The notes beneath the pieces are model-generated. The model saw only the letters and a list, made by a program, of their open reading frames with translations. It had not been told where the DNA came from and made no database searches. Made by a program: the position numbers and the translations under genes. A stretch of DNA of 61,588 nucleotides from an uncultured Pelagibacteraceae bacterium. GTDB lineage: Bacteria > Pseudomonadota > Alphaproteobacteria > Pelagibacterales > Pelagibacteraceae. Where the stretch lies: NCBI GenBank assembly GCA_902543405.1, contig CACBYC010000006.1:1-61588 (forward strand), written 5' to 3'. Positions 1 to 8,398 of the stretch are shown here, in pieces (position 1 is the first letter of the stretch; each line of letters starts with the position of its first letter).

Positions 1-1
1 T

Positions 2-493
2 ATACCTACACCATATTATTTTTTGAGTTTAGTAAGAAATTATTTTATAAAAATAAAAATTAGCAAAATTCTCTTTATAGATCTTGGATGTGGTTATTCA
101 AGAACTCAGTTTTTCTTTTCAAAAAGTTTTGATAGTTATTTTATTGGTTACGATTATAACGACAATATTATAAACTATTTAAAGAATAAAAAAATCAATA
201 GAGCTAAATTTTATTCATCTAACTTAAGAAAAAAAAGTACTGTCAAATCACTAATTACAAATATCAATAAATATAAAAATAGAAATCTTTTAGTATTTTT
301 TTCTGACTCATTTGACTTATATTTATTAAACGAAATATTGATTAATATTTCAAAAAAATGTAATTTTTATTGTATTTTAATTAATATTAAAAAAAATAAT
401 TTACTAAAAATTAAATATAAAACAGTTTTTAATAAGAGTTTCAAAATGAAGAATAGAAATATAAAGATTATAAAAATTGATGTACAAAGATAA
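2..493 (+). CDS. Class I SAM-dependent methyltransferase-like protein, 5' end cut by window edge
   Basis: The reading frame is open back to the first bases of the window, so the gene very probably begins outside it; the first in-window start would be TTG at 23. The visible part carries a Rossmann-type nucleotide-binding loop, LFIDLGCGYSRTQ, typical of SAM-binding methyltransferases, but I see no further motif that fixes a substrate. The rest is lysine-, asparagine- and isoleucine-rich and alternates hydrophobic strands with polar stretches. Its end overlaps the start of the next gene by 14 bases, so it belongs to the polysaccharide gene string that follows. A role in modifying a sugar or lipid is inferred from neighbours only. 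Any enzyme with a Rossmann fold is an alternative. Confidence 0.55.
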   Translation: MPTPYYFLSLVRNYFIKIKISKILFIDLGCGYSRTQFFFSKSFDSYFIGYDYNDNIINYLKNKKINRAKFYSSNLRKKSTVKSLITNINKYKNRNLLVFFSDSFDLYLLNEILINISKKCNFYCILINIKKNNLLKIKYKTVFNKSFKMKNRNIKIIKIDVQR

Positions 494-1157
494 TATCGAA
501 ATATTAATTCCGACTTTTAATGAAGCTGATAATATAGAACAAGTTATTAAAGAACTTAATGACGAAGGATATTACAAAATTACAATTTTAGATGCTAATT
601 CAAAAGATAATACTGTTGAAATTGCAAAAAAATATGATTGTAAAATAATTTTAGACGATACTACTATCAAAGGTTTCGGTGGATCTGTAATAAATGGCTT
701 AAATAATCTTTCATGTGAATATTTTTGCATTTTTGATGGTGATAATTCTTTCAATCCTAGGCAAATTTCTGAAATGTATGATAAAGTCAATTCTGGTCAT
801 GACTTTGTGTTTGCATCAAGATATTTAAATCATGAAAAAAGTGAAGACGATACCTTATTTACAAAATTTGGAAATTATTTTTTCACAAAGTTAGTAAGAA
901 TTTTTTTCCAAATAAATACATCTGATGTATTATTTTTGTATGTTTTGGGAAAAAAAAGCAATGTAAAAAAGCTAAATTTAGTAGAAAAAGATTATAGTAT
1001 TTGCACTGAGTTTATAATTAAGGCTTACAAAGAATTTGAATGTACTGAAATTTTATCCAAAGAAAGAAAAAGACTTCATGGTGATAGCAAAGTTAACAAG
1101 GTTTTAGCTGGTTTAACATTACTTATTAATATAATTAGATTACGTATAATTTATTAA
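480..1157 (+). CDS. Glycosyltransferase family 2 (GT-A fold)
   Basis: It transfers a sugar from an activated donor, presumably during assembly of a surface polysaccharide or lipid-linked sugar at the inner membrane. The N-terminus has the family 2 pattern ILIPTFNEADNIEQVI, then DANSKDN near residues 38-44 and the metal-binding DGD at 86-88. At about 225 residues it is the size of dolichol-phosphate mannose synthase-like enzymes. The last 20 residues are hydrophobic and could touch the membrane. ATG at 480 was chosen over TTG at 477 because it is the better codon and keeps the domain complete. The stop overlaps the gmd start (TAATG). The donor and acceptor are unknown; GDP-sugars are plausible given the next genes. 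Confidence 0.85.
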   Translation: MYKDNIEILIPTFNEADNIEQVIKELNDEGYYKITILDANSKDNTVEIAKKYDCKIILDDTTIKGFGGSVINGLNNLSCEYFCIFDGDNSFNPRQISEMYDKVNSGHDFVFASRYLNHEKSEDDTLFTKFGNYFFTKLVRIFFQINTSDVLFLYVLGKKSNVKKLNLVEKDYSICTEFIIKAYKEFECTEILSKERKRLHGDSKVNKVLAGLTLLINIIRLRIIY

Positions 1158-2179
1158 TGAAGAAAAAAATTGCTTTTATAACAGGAATAACAGGTCAAGA
1201 TGGATCGTACTTAGCAGAGCTGTTATTAAAAAAAAAATATACAGTTCATGGTTTATTAAGGAGAACAAGTATATTAAATGTAGATAGAATTCAGGATATT
1301 ATTTATAAGTACGAAAAACAAAAAAAACTAGTTTTACACTATATAGACCTTACAGATACATCTAGTATTACCAATTTAATAATTAAACATAAACCTCACG
1401 AATTTTATAATTTAGCAGCAATGTCTCATGTTGGTATTAGTTTTAGCACTGGAGAAACTACAATGAATACAAATGCTATATCATCTTATAGAATATTAGA
1501 GTCCATACTAAAAAATCATAAAAAGTGTAAATTTTATCAAGCTTCTTCAAGTGAAATGTTTGGATCAACACCACCACCACAAAATGAAAAAAGTAGTTTT
1601 AATCCTCAAAGCCCTTATGGAGTGTCAAAAGTTTCTGCTTTTTATACAACTAGATACTTTAGGCAAGCACACGGACTATTCTCTTCAAACGGAATATTAT
1701 TCAATCATGAGTCTCCCAGAAGAGGTCTAAATTTTGTTACCAGAAAAATTACTCATTCATTAGCTAGAATATTGGTTGGAAAAGAAAAAAAAATATACTT
1801 AGGAGATATAACAACCAAAAGAGACTGGGGCCATGCAAAAGATTACGTTTATGGGATTTGGTTAATATTACAGCATAAAAAAGCAGATGATTTTGTTCTA
1901 TCGACAGGAAAAAATTATTCAATCAAAGATTTTTTAAAAAAAGTATTTAAAATATTAGGTTTAGATTGGAGAAAATTTGTTAAAACAAATACAAAAAATT
2001 TTATGAGACCTTCAGAGGTAAGAAATTTAAAAGGTGATAGCAATAAAGCTAAAAAAATTTTAAAATGGAGACCAAAGTATAATTTAGACGATTTGTGTAA
2101 AGACATGCTGATCAGCGACCTTAAACTTTATAATCTATCTTTAAATAAGGCAAAAAAAATTGCTAAAAAATTAAAATAG
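1157..2179 (+). CDS. gmd: GDP-mannose 4,6-dehydratase
   Basis: The enzyme converts GDP-D-mannose to GDP-4-dehydro-6-deoxy-D-mannose, the branch point to GDP-fucose, GDP-rhamnose and GDP-perosamine. The 340 residues begin with the NAD(P)-binding GITGQDG (10-16) followed by the family's HGLLRR. The catalytic Tyr-Lys pair is in YGVSK (Y154, K158), preceded by SSSEMFG, and the diagnostic FNHESPRRG segment follows. The length and motifs match the short-chain dehydrogenase GMD family closely. The start overlaps the preceding stop. A DegT aminotransferase directly downstream suggests that the keto sugar is aminated, which would give GDP-perosamine or a relative. Confidence 0.95.
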   Translation: MKKKIAFITGITGQDGSYLAELLLKKKYTVHGLLRRTSILNVDRIQDIIYKYEKQKKLVLHYIDLTDTSSITNLIIKHKPHEFYNLAAMSHVGISFSTGETTMNTNAISSYRILESILKNHKKCKFYQASSSEMFGSTPPPQNEKSSFNPQSPYGVSKVSAFYTTRYFRQAHGLFSSNGILFNHESPRRGLNFVTRKITHSLARILVGKEKKIYLGDITTKRDWGHAKDYVYGIWLILQHKKADDFVLSTGKNYSIKDFLKKVFKILGLDWRKFVKTNTKNFMRPSEVRNLKGDSNKAKKILKWRPKYNLDDLCKDMLISDLKLYNLSLNKAKKIAKKLK

Positions 2180-2188
2180 GATTGCGTT

Positions 2189-3259
2189 GTGATATATCAA
2201 ATAAGGCCAGTTATCGGAGATAAAGCTAAAAAAAAACTTATTCAATATATTAAAAAAGATAATTGGATAACAGAACATAAAGTTACATATGACTTTGAAA
2301 AGTCATTTGCTAAATTTACGAACTCCAAATATTGTATTGCGTTCCCTAATGGCACTATAACAATGTCATCTATACTTGCATGTTTAAACTTAAAAAAAAA
2401 AGATGAGATTTTGGTTTCGAACTACACAATGGTAGCAACAGCTAATGCTGCAAGATTTTTTAATTTTAAAGTTAAACTTGTTGATATATCCAATAAAGAT
2501 CTTTGTATGTGTCCAAATGATTTAATAAGAAAAATTAATAAAAACACAAGAGTCGTAATCTATACGCAAATGAATGGTAGATTGGGACAAATAAATAAAA
2601 TAAAAAAAATTTGCAAGGAAAACTCCATTCATTTAATTGAAGACTCAGCTCATGCAATTGGTACTTACAATAGTAAAAAACATGTTGGAAATGCAGGAAT
2701 TGCAAGCTCTTATTCTTTTAGTATGCCTAAATTAATTACTATGGGGCAAGGAGGCGCCATAACTACAAATAATTTAAATCTTTCAAAAAAACTTCGATTA
2801 TTTAAAAATTTTGGCAGATCAAAGGAAGGAAATGATATTCATGATTTTCTTGGATACAATTTTAGAATAACAGACATGCAATCTGTAATTGCTTTGGAAC
2901 AATTGAAAACTATAAAGTCTAGAATAAAAATAAAAAAAAAAATATTTAAATTTTATCAAAATAAATTAAAAGAAAACAAATCTATTCAAATATTTGACAT
3001 AAAAAAAAATGAAACCCCATGGTCAGTTGATATATATTCAGATAAAATTGAAACAATAAGAAAAAAACTATTAGCAAATAATATTTATACAAGATATGTA
3101 TACCCACCATTAAACACTCAGAAAATTTATAATAACTTTAAAAATTTACCAGTATCAAATAATTATTGCACAAAAGGATTGTGGTTACCATCTAGTTTAG
3201 ACTTAAAAAAAAAAGAAATTGAAAAGATTTGTAAAATTATAAATAGAGCAACAAATTAA
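2189..3259 (+). CDS. DegT/DnrJ/EryC1/StrS-family sugar aminotransferase (perosamine synthase-like)
   Basis: This PLP enzyme should aminate a nucleotide-linked keto sugar using glutamate. The lysine expected to bind PLP is K181 in SMPKLITMGQGG, preceded by the LIEDSAHAIG segment that stacks on the cofactor; TNSKYCIAFPNGT near the N-terminus is the substrate- and phosphate-binding region. The start is GTG at 2189, nine bases after the gmd stop. Because gmd makes GDP-4-keto-6-deoxymannose right upstream, GDP-perosamine synthase is the simplest guess, but sugar aminotransferases acting at C3 or C4 cannot be told apart by eye. The protein is unusually lysine-rich, as are its neighbours. Confidence 0.85.
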   Translation: MIYQIRPVIGDKAKKKLIQYIKKDNWITEHKVTYDFEKSFAKFTNSKYCIAFPNGTITMSSILACLNLKKKDEILVSNYTMVATANAARFFNFKVKLVDISNKDLCMCPNDLIRKINKNTRVVIYTQMNGRLGQINKIKKICKENSIHLIEDSAHAIGTYNSKKHVGNAGIASSYSFSMPKLITMGQGGAITTNNLNLSKKLRLFKNFGRSKEGNDIHDFLGYNFRITDMQSVIALEQLKTIKSRIKIKKKIFKFYQNKLKENKSIQIFDIKKNETPWSVDIYSDKIETIRKKLLANNIYTRYVYPPLNTQKIYNNFKNLPVSNNYCTKGLWLPSSLDLKKKEIEKICKIINRATN

Positions 3260-4473
3260 TGAAATTACACTTAAGAAATAAATGTATTTGTTGTAATGGA
3301 AAAAAACTTCTAGAAATTATTAATCTTGGCAATCATTCTTTTGCAGATAGATTTGTACCCAAAAATAAAATTAAAGATAAAGATCCTGAATATCCATTAA
3401 TATTAGATTTGTGCAATAAATGTAAATTTATACAATCAAGAATAATAACAGATCCAAAAGATAGATATATCAATTATGATTATTCCTATACTTCGTCTAA
3501 CTCAAAATACTCAAGAAATCATTGGAAAAACTTTGCCTTTTATTTAAGAAAAAAAAGAAAAATAAAAAATTCGAAAATTATCGAGATTGGCTCAAATGAT
3601 GGTTATTTACTTAAACATTTGAAAAAAATGAAAGCAAATGTGCTAGGTATCGATGCATCAAAATTTATGGTTAAAATCAGTAAAGAAAACAAAATTGATA
3701 CACTTCACGCAATATTTAATTTTAACCAAAGTAAAAAAATTAAAAAAAAATTTGGTTATTCAAATATTATAATAGCAAACAATGTTTTTAATCATTCGGA
3801 TAATCCTAAGAATTTTTTAAAAGGGGTTTATCACTTGTTAGAAAAAAATGGAATGTTTGTCTTTGAACAACCATATTTCGCAAGAGGTTTATTTGCTGAA
3901 AAATTTGATCAAATTTATCATGAACATGTTTCTTATTTTACGGCTAAAAATATCCATTCAATTCTTGATGTTTGCAACTTTAAAATTCTTTCTATGGAAG
4001 AAAATGAATATCATGGAGGAAGTATGAGAACAATTGCTGTTAAAAAAAATTCTTTGCTTAGTGAAATTGACATTTCAAAAAAAATTCAATTTGAAAATAG
4101 AAATAATATATACAAAAAGAATTTTTATTCAAAAATGTTTAAAAAAATCAATAAAAGAAAAAATACTTTAAAAAAAAAATTATATTCTCTTAAGAAAAAG
4201 AATTATGTAATTGCTGGTATTGGAGCTGGCGCCAAAGCAAATACTTTTTTAACTTATTTTAATTTAGATTTTAATATTATTAATTTCATTACTGATACAT
4301 CTAAATATAAACAATTCAAATTTACTCCTTTAACAAGAGTAATCATTAAAAGTGACAATGAATTAAAAAAATACAATAAAATAGCTTGTATTATTTTGTC
4401 TTGGAATATAAGCAGTATTTTAATTAAAAAACTAAAAATAATTAATAAAAAAATTTATTTTATAAAAATATGA
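3259..4473 (+). CDS. Sugar C-methyltransferase, three-domain class I type
   Basis: It probably transfers a methyl group from SAM to a carbon of a nucleotide-activated keto sugar. The layout fits the NovU/TylC3-type family: an N-terminal zinc-binding domain with CICC at 9-12 and CNKC at 52-55, a central SAM domain with EIGSNDG at 109-115, and a C-terminal domain containing GIGAGAKANTFL. HEHVSYFT, also present, is a motif of this family. The 404-residue length is typical. It overlaps the preceding gene by one base and the next by four. Branched-chain deoxysugars are the usual products; the exact sugar here is unknown. Confidence 0.85.
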   Translation: MKLHLRNKCICCNGKKLLEIINLGNHSFADRFVPKNKIKDKDPEYPLILDLCNKCKFIQSRIITDPKDRYINYDYSYTSSNSKYSRNHWKNFAFYLRKKRKIKNSKIIEIGSNDGYLLKHLKKMKANVLGIDASKFMVKISKENKIDTLHAIFNFNQSKKIKKKFGYSNIIIANNVFNHSDNPKNFLKGVYHLLEKNGMFVFEQPYFARGLFAEKFDQIYHEHVSYFTAKNIHSILDVCNFKILSMEENEYHGGSMRTIAVKKNSLLSEIDISKKIQFENRNNIYKKNFYSKMFKKINKRKNTLKKKLYSLKKKNYVIAGIGAGAKANTFLTYFNLDFNIINFITDTSKYKQFKFTPLTRVIIKSDNELKKYNKIACIILSWNISSILIKKLKIINKKIYFIKI

Positions 4474-4898
4474 AATTTAAAAAATTAAAAGAAAATTTTA
4501 TTGACAGTAGAGGTTCAATAACTGATATTTTTTATAAAACAAACATACAACATGTTGCAATAATTAAGTCAAAACCTAATGTCAGAAGAGGAGATCATTT
4601 TCACAAAAAAACTACACAGTGGATATTGATAACAAAAGGTTCTTTAGAATATTGGTATAAAAAATTAAATTCTAAAGAAAAACCCATGGTTAAAGTCCTA
4701 AAAGTTGGAGATTTTGTTGAAACTCCTCCGAATGAAATGCATGCTCTTAAAATTGGTAAAAACGGTAACGAATTCGTTGTATTTACGATTGGTAAAAGAG
4801 GGGGCAAGGATTATGAATCAGATACTTATCGTTTTTCTCCATCATTAATTAAATCTAGGAAGAAAAATGAAAATTATAAAATTACAAAACAATTATAA
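4470..4898 (+). CDS. Cupin sugar-modifying protein (RmlC/WxcM/FdtA-like)
   Basis: A 142-residue single cupin of the kind that isomerises or epimerises nucleotide-linked keto-deoxy sugars. The DSRGSITDI start (12-20), the histidine pair in GDHFHKK (H43 and H45) and H91 in PPNEMHAL are the usual cupin ligand or catalytic positions, and GSLEYWYKK is the central strand region. The start overlaps the C-methyltransferase stop by four bases, so the two are translationally coupled. Ketoisomerase (FdtA/QdtA-like) and 3,5-epimerase activities are both possible, and I cannot separate them from sequence alone. A second, degenerate copy follows immediately. Confidence 0.75.
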   Translation: MKFKKLKENFIDSRGSITDIFYKTNIQHVAIIKSKPNVRRGDHFHKKTTQWILITKGSLEYWYKKLNSKEKPMVKVLKVGDFVETPPNEMHALKIGKNGNEFVVFTIGKRGGKDYESDTYRFSPSLIKSRKKNENYKITKQL

Positions 4899-5244
4899 GG
4901 ATTTAAGAGGGTCTATAAGTGATATTTTATATAAAAAAAAAATTAAGCATATTTCTCTAATAGTATCTAACAAAGGCGCTATTAGAGGGAATAATTACTT
5001 TAAAAAAAATGTTCAATATATTTTCAATCTATCAAGTCCTTTTGAGTATTGGTATAAAAAGCTAGGATCAAAAAAAAAACCAAAAAGAATTCTTGTAAAA
5101 AAAAATGACTTGTTATTTACACCTAAGTTAGAAATACATGTTTCTAAATTCATGAAAAAGAACAAGCTTTTAGAATTTTCTACTCTCAGTTATAAAGAAA
5201 AAAAAAAATTTAAGGATTCAACTAGATATATTTTAATTAAGTAA
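4867..5244 (+). CDS. Second, degenerate cupin paralog lacking the metal/catalytic histidines
   Basis: This 125-residue protein aligns with the preceding cupin position by position and without a gap for roughly the first 95 residues: DLRGSISDI against DSRGSITDI, and FEYWYKKLGSKKKP against LEYWYKKLNSKEKP. It therefore arose by tandem duplication. However, GDHFHKK of the first copy is GNNYFKK here, so H43 and H45 are replaced by Asn and Phe; only H91 remains. It begins inside the first copy, overlapping 32 bases in another frame. It could be a structural partner of the first cupin in a heteromer, a binding protein, or a decaying copy. The frame is intact. Confidence 0.65.
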   Translation: MKIIKLQNNYKDLRGSISDILYKKKIKHISLIVSNKGAIRGNNYFKKNVQYIFNLSSPFEYWYKKLGSKKKPKRILVKKNDLLFTPKLEIHVSKFMKKNKLLEFSTLSYKEKKKFKDSTRYILIK

Positions 5245-5379
5245 ATAATAAAACTATTATTTGTTGATATTTTTAATAATTCTAGCCTATATCTTAATTA
5301 ATTAAATACATTTAACTGATAAAATTGTATGATATTAATAAAAAAATCATAATTAATTAATTTTAAAAGTATTTAAAAG

Positions 5380-6102
5380 TTGAACAATTTTTATTTTTTT
5401 TTATCAAAGATTTTAAACCCATTATTAAATCCTTTAAATATTTTATTTTTATTTTTAATAGTATTAGGTTTCTCCTACTTAAAATCAAAAAATAAACTTA
5501 TATTTAAGATATTTATATTAAATATCACGATAATTACATTAATAGCTTTTTTACCTTTGGGAAAATATGGCTTAAATTATCTTGAAAAAGATTTTCAAAA
5601 CCAAAAGCAATACAAAAATATATCAAATATTTTAGTACTACCTGGTGCTGACTCCAGAATAATAGCTTCTGTTAATCTAGCTAACTTCTATAAAAAATCT
5701 AAAATTTATTACATAGGTTTAAACTTTTATAATGATGAGAAGAATTCATCCTACGATGTTCGTGCTAGAAATTTTTATGAGAATATGAATTTTGATATGA
5801 ATAGAGTTAAATTTGTTGGTACCTCGAAAAATACAATTGAAAATTTAACTGAAATTGAAAATTTAAAACTAAAAGACTCTGAAACAATCTTGCTTACCTC
5901 TGCTTATCATATGAAAAGATCTATTATGATCGCTAAGAAAAAAAATTTAAATCTTTTGCCTTATGCAGTTGATATTGCTTCAAAAGATAATAAAAATTTA
6001 TTAAATACCTACAAATCTTTTGATGTAGTAAATAATATGATAAAATTTAATTTATTTTTTAGAGAAATTATTGGAATTTTTGCTTTTAAAATATTCTATT
6101 AA
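5380..6102 (+). CDS. YdcF/ElyC-like DUF218 membrane protein
   Basis: The 240 residues have two N-terminal membrane segments (about 20-33 and 41-60) followed by a DUF218 domain, so the domain probably lies on the periplasmic side. Conserved DUF218 signatures are LVLPGADSR at 86-93, the STSKNTIEN-like segment at 149-155 and TSAYHMKRS at 173-181. Relatives such as ElyC and SanA affect cell-envelope synthesis; the chemistry is unknown. The only start upstream of the first membrane segment is TTG at 5380, because an in-frame TAA lies at 5374. There is no clear ribosome binding site. It closes the envelope-related island. Confidence 0.75.
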   Translation: MNNFYFFLSKILNPLLNPLNILFLFLIVLGFSYLKSKNKLIFKIFILNITIITLIAFLPLGKYGLNYLEKDFQNQKQYKNISNILVLPGADSRIIASVNLANFYKKSKIYYIGLNFYNDEKNSSYDVRARNFYENMNFDMNRVKFVGTSKNTIENLTEIENLKLKDSETILLTSAYHMKRSIMIAKKKNLNLLPYAVDIASKDNKNLLNTYKSFDVVNNMIKFNLFFREIIGIFAFKIFY

Positions 6103-6140
6103 TTATGAAAAACACTATTAATACTTACTTTTTTCATAAT
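6102..6140 (+). terminator. Inverted repeat after the ydcF-like gene, possible weak terminator
   Basis: ATTATGAAAAA at 6102-6112 is perfectly complemented by TTTTTCATAAT at 6130-6140, with a 17-base loop. A T-rich stretch follows at about 6152-6165. The stem has few G:C pairs, so termination would be weak. It overlaps the stop codon of the preceding gene and separates the envelope genes from DAHP synthase. Confidence 0.35.
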
Positions 6141-6198
6141 AATTAAAAAATTTTCTTTTTTTTTTAAAACAAATATATATACAAGTCTAGATTGAATT

Positions 6199-7578
6199 AT
6201 GAAAAAATGGACAGCCAATAGTTGGAGAAACCATCCAGTAAAGCACATACCTGAGTATAAGAATGAAGATGAGCTTAATTTGGTTTTAAATAAATTAAGA
6301 AACTTCCCTCCATTAGTATTTGCAGGAGAAACTAGACACCTTAAAGATCAATTAGCAAACGTTGTTGATGGTAAAGCTTTCTTATTACAAGGTGGAGATT
6401 GTGCTGAGAGCTTTGCAGAATTTAACCCAGATAATATTAGAGATTATTTTAAACTAATGCTTCAAATGTCATTAGTATTGACTTATTCAGCATCTTTGCC
6501 AGTAGTAAAACTAGGAAGGATTGCTGGTCAGTTTTCAAAACCTAGAAGTGCTCCTACAGAAAAGCAAGGAGATCTAGAGCTACCAAGTTATTTAGGAGAC
6601 AATATTAATGGTATGGAATTCACAGAGGCAGCAAGAGTCCCAGATCCAAAAAGATTATTTAGAGCATACTCTCAATCAGCCTCTACATTAAATTTAATAA
6701 GAGCATTTTCTAATGGTGGATTTGCTGATTTAAAAAAAGTCCATCTATGGAATTTAGGTTATATCAAATCTGCTGCACAAGCTAAAAAATTCAAGGAATT
6801 AGAAGATAAAATTGCAGATGCTCTAGCTTTCATGGAAGCTTGTGGAATTACATCAGACTTTAACAGAAGATTATACACTGTTAATTTCTGGACATCGCAT
6901 GAAGCGTTGCATTTGCCATTTGAGGAAACTATGACAAGAATAGATTCTACCACTGGTGAATATCATGATACCTCTGCACATTTTGTATGGATAGGAGACA
7001 GAACAAGACAAATTGATGGTGGTCATGTTGAGTTTTGTAGAGGTATTGAAAATCCAATTGGAATTAAATGTGGTCCAACTTCTAAACCCGAAGAGATAGC
7101 TAAAATTTGTGAGCTGATAAATCCTAAAAATGATAAAGGTAAAATTACATTAATTTCTCGATTTGGCCACGATCAAGTAGAAAAATATTTACCAAAACTT
7201 ATACGAGGAATTAAAAAAGAGGGACTTAACGTAATCTGGTCATGTGACCCAATGCATGGAAATACGATTAAATCAACCACAGGATTTAAAACAAGACCTT
7301 TTAACAACGTTTTAAATGAAGTTAAAAATGTATTTAGCGTACATCAAAGCGAAGGATCATATGCAGGAGGACTTCATATTGAAATGACTGGTCAAAATGT
7401 GACAGAATGTACTGGTGGAGCACAAAAAATATCAGATACAGATTTATCAAGCAGATATCACACTCAATGTGATCCAAGACTTAATGCTAACCAAGCCCTA
7501 GAGTTAGCTTTTTTAATTTCAGATGAGATTAAAAAGAATACCTTGTATGCTAAAAACGGTATTAGAGCGGCATCTTAA
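6199..7578 (+). CDS. Class II 3-deoxy-7-phosphoheptulonate (DAHP) synthase
   Basis: It joins phosphoenolpyruvate and erythrose 4-phosphate, the first step of the shikimate pathway. The sequence belongs to the class II (plant/AroA-II) type: GGDCAESF at 65-72 with the metal cysteine C68, KLGRIAGQFSKPRS, a GIKCGPTSKP segment and a C-terminal SEGSYAGGLHIEMTGQNVTECTGG. The 459 residues equal the usual length. ATG at 6199 gives MKKWTANSWRNHP, the normal class II beginning. There is a 96-base leader upstream. No fused regulatory domain is visible. Confidence 0.95.
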   Translation: MKKWTANSWRNHPVKHIPEYKNEDELNLVLNKLRNFPPLVFAGETRHLKDQLANVVDGKAFLLQGGDCAESFAEFNPDNIRDYFKLMLQMSLVLTYSASLPVVKLGRIAGQFSKPRSAPTEKQGDLELPSYLGDNINGMEFTEAARVPDPKRLFRAYSQSASTLNLIRAFSNGGFADLKKVHLWNLGYIKSAAQAKKFKELEDKIADALAFMEACGITSDFNRRLYTVNFWTSHEALHLPFEETMTRIDSTTGEYHDTSAHFVWIGDRTRQIDGGHVEFCRGIENPIGIKCGPTSKPEEIAKICELINPKNDKGKITLISRFGHDQVEKYLPKLIRGIKKEGLNVIWSCDPMHGNTIKSTTGFKTRPFNNVLNEVKNVFSVHQSEGSYAGGLHIEMTGQNVTECTGGAQKISDTDLSSRYHTQCDPRLNANQALELAFLISDEIKKNTLYAKNGIRAAS

Positions 7579-7615
7579 TCATTTAATTTTTTAAATTAAT
7601 TATTATATTTTAAAT

Positions 7616-8353
7616 ATGAAACCTAGCCAAAAAGTTACATTTATTAAAGACTGGATATTGAATTACGTTCATTCGATGCCAAAAAAAGCCGAGTCTCTGG
7701 TAATTGGGATTTCAGGAGGAATTGATTCTTCTGTTTCGAGCACCTTAAGTGCAATGACAGGACTTAAAACTATAGTCTTATCTATGCCAATAAAACAAAA
7801 AAGTGCACAACATGATTTAAGTTTAAAGCATCAGGAATGGCTAAAACAAAATTTTAAAAATGTTGAAGGAATTACCGTTGAACTGGACAGTCTTTTTTCT
7901 ACATTTGAAAATACTTTAAAAAATTTTAATAGTTTGCATGGTATGGCAAACTCTAGAGCTAGATTAAGAATGACAACCTTGTATCAAGTTGCAGCTGCCA
8001 ATAATGGAATAGTAGTTGGTACTGGAAATAAAGTTGAGGATTTTGGAGTAGGTTTTTATACAAAGTATGGAGATGGTGGAGTTGATATATCTCCAATAGC
8101 TGACTGTAATAAAACAGAAGTTTGGGAATTAGGAAAAGAATTAAAAATTTTACAAGAGATTATAGATGCACCTCCAACAGATGGTTTATGGGATGATGGT
8201 AGGACTGACGAAGGCCAGCTTGGTTTAAGTTATAAAGAACTTGAAGAAGCAATGGAAAACGAAAATTCAAAAAATAGAGAAAAATATATACAAATAAGAA
8301 ACGCAAATTTGCATAAAATGGATCCAATTCCAGTTTGTAAGATTCCAAGCTAA
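7616..8353 (+). CDS. nadE: NAD synthase, ammonia-dependent type
   Basis: It amidates deamido-NAD to NAD with ATP. The P-loop SGGIDSS is at residues 33-39, and GTGNKVEDFGVGFYTKYGDGGVD is the substrate-binding part; PTDGLWDDGRTDE near the C-terminus is also conserved. At 245 residues it is a single-domain enzyme without the glutaminase domain, so it uses free ammonia. It lies 37 bases after DAHP synthase in the same direction. The NAD kinase gene, which acts on its product, lies far off at 35097. Confidence 0.93.
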   Translation: MKPSQKVTFIKDWILNYVHSMPKKAESLVIGISGGIDSSVSSTLSAMTGLKTIVLSMPIKQKSAQHDLSLKHQEWLKQNFKNVEGITVELDSLFSTFENTLKNFNSLHGMANSRARLRMTTLYQVAAANNGIVVGTGNKVEDFGVGFYTKYGDGGVDISPIADCNKTEVWELGKELKILQEIIDAPPTDGLWDDGRTDEGQLGLSYKELEEAMENENSKNREKYIQIRNANLHKMDPIPVCKIPS

Positions 8354-8357
8354 TCAA

Positions 8358-8375
8358 ATAGATTCACAAATCTAT
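8358..8375 (+). promoter_or_regulatory. Short hairpin between nadE and cysS
   Basis: ATAGATT at 8358-8364 pairs with AATCTAT at 8369-8375 around a CACA loop. It is followed by AATTAAA, not a T-tract, so it is not a standard terminator. It could be an mRNA processing or stability element. The only non-coding sequence between the two genes is 45 bases. Confidence 0.3.
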
Positions 8376-8398
8376 AATTAAAGTATATTCCTAGAATA

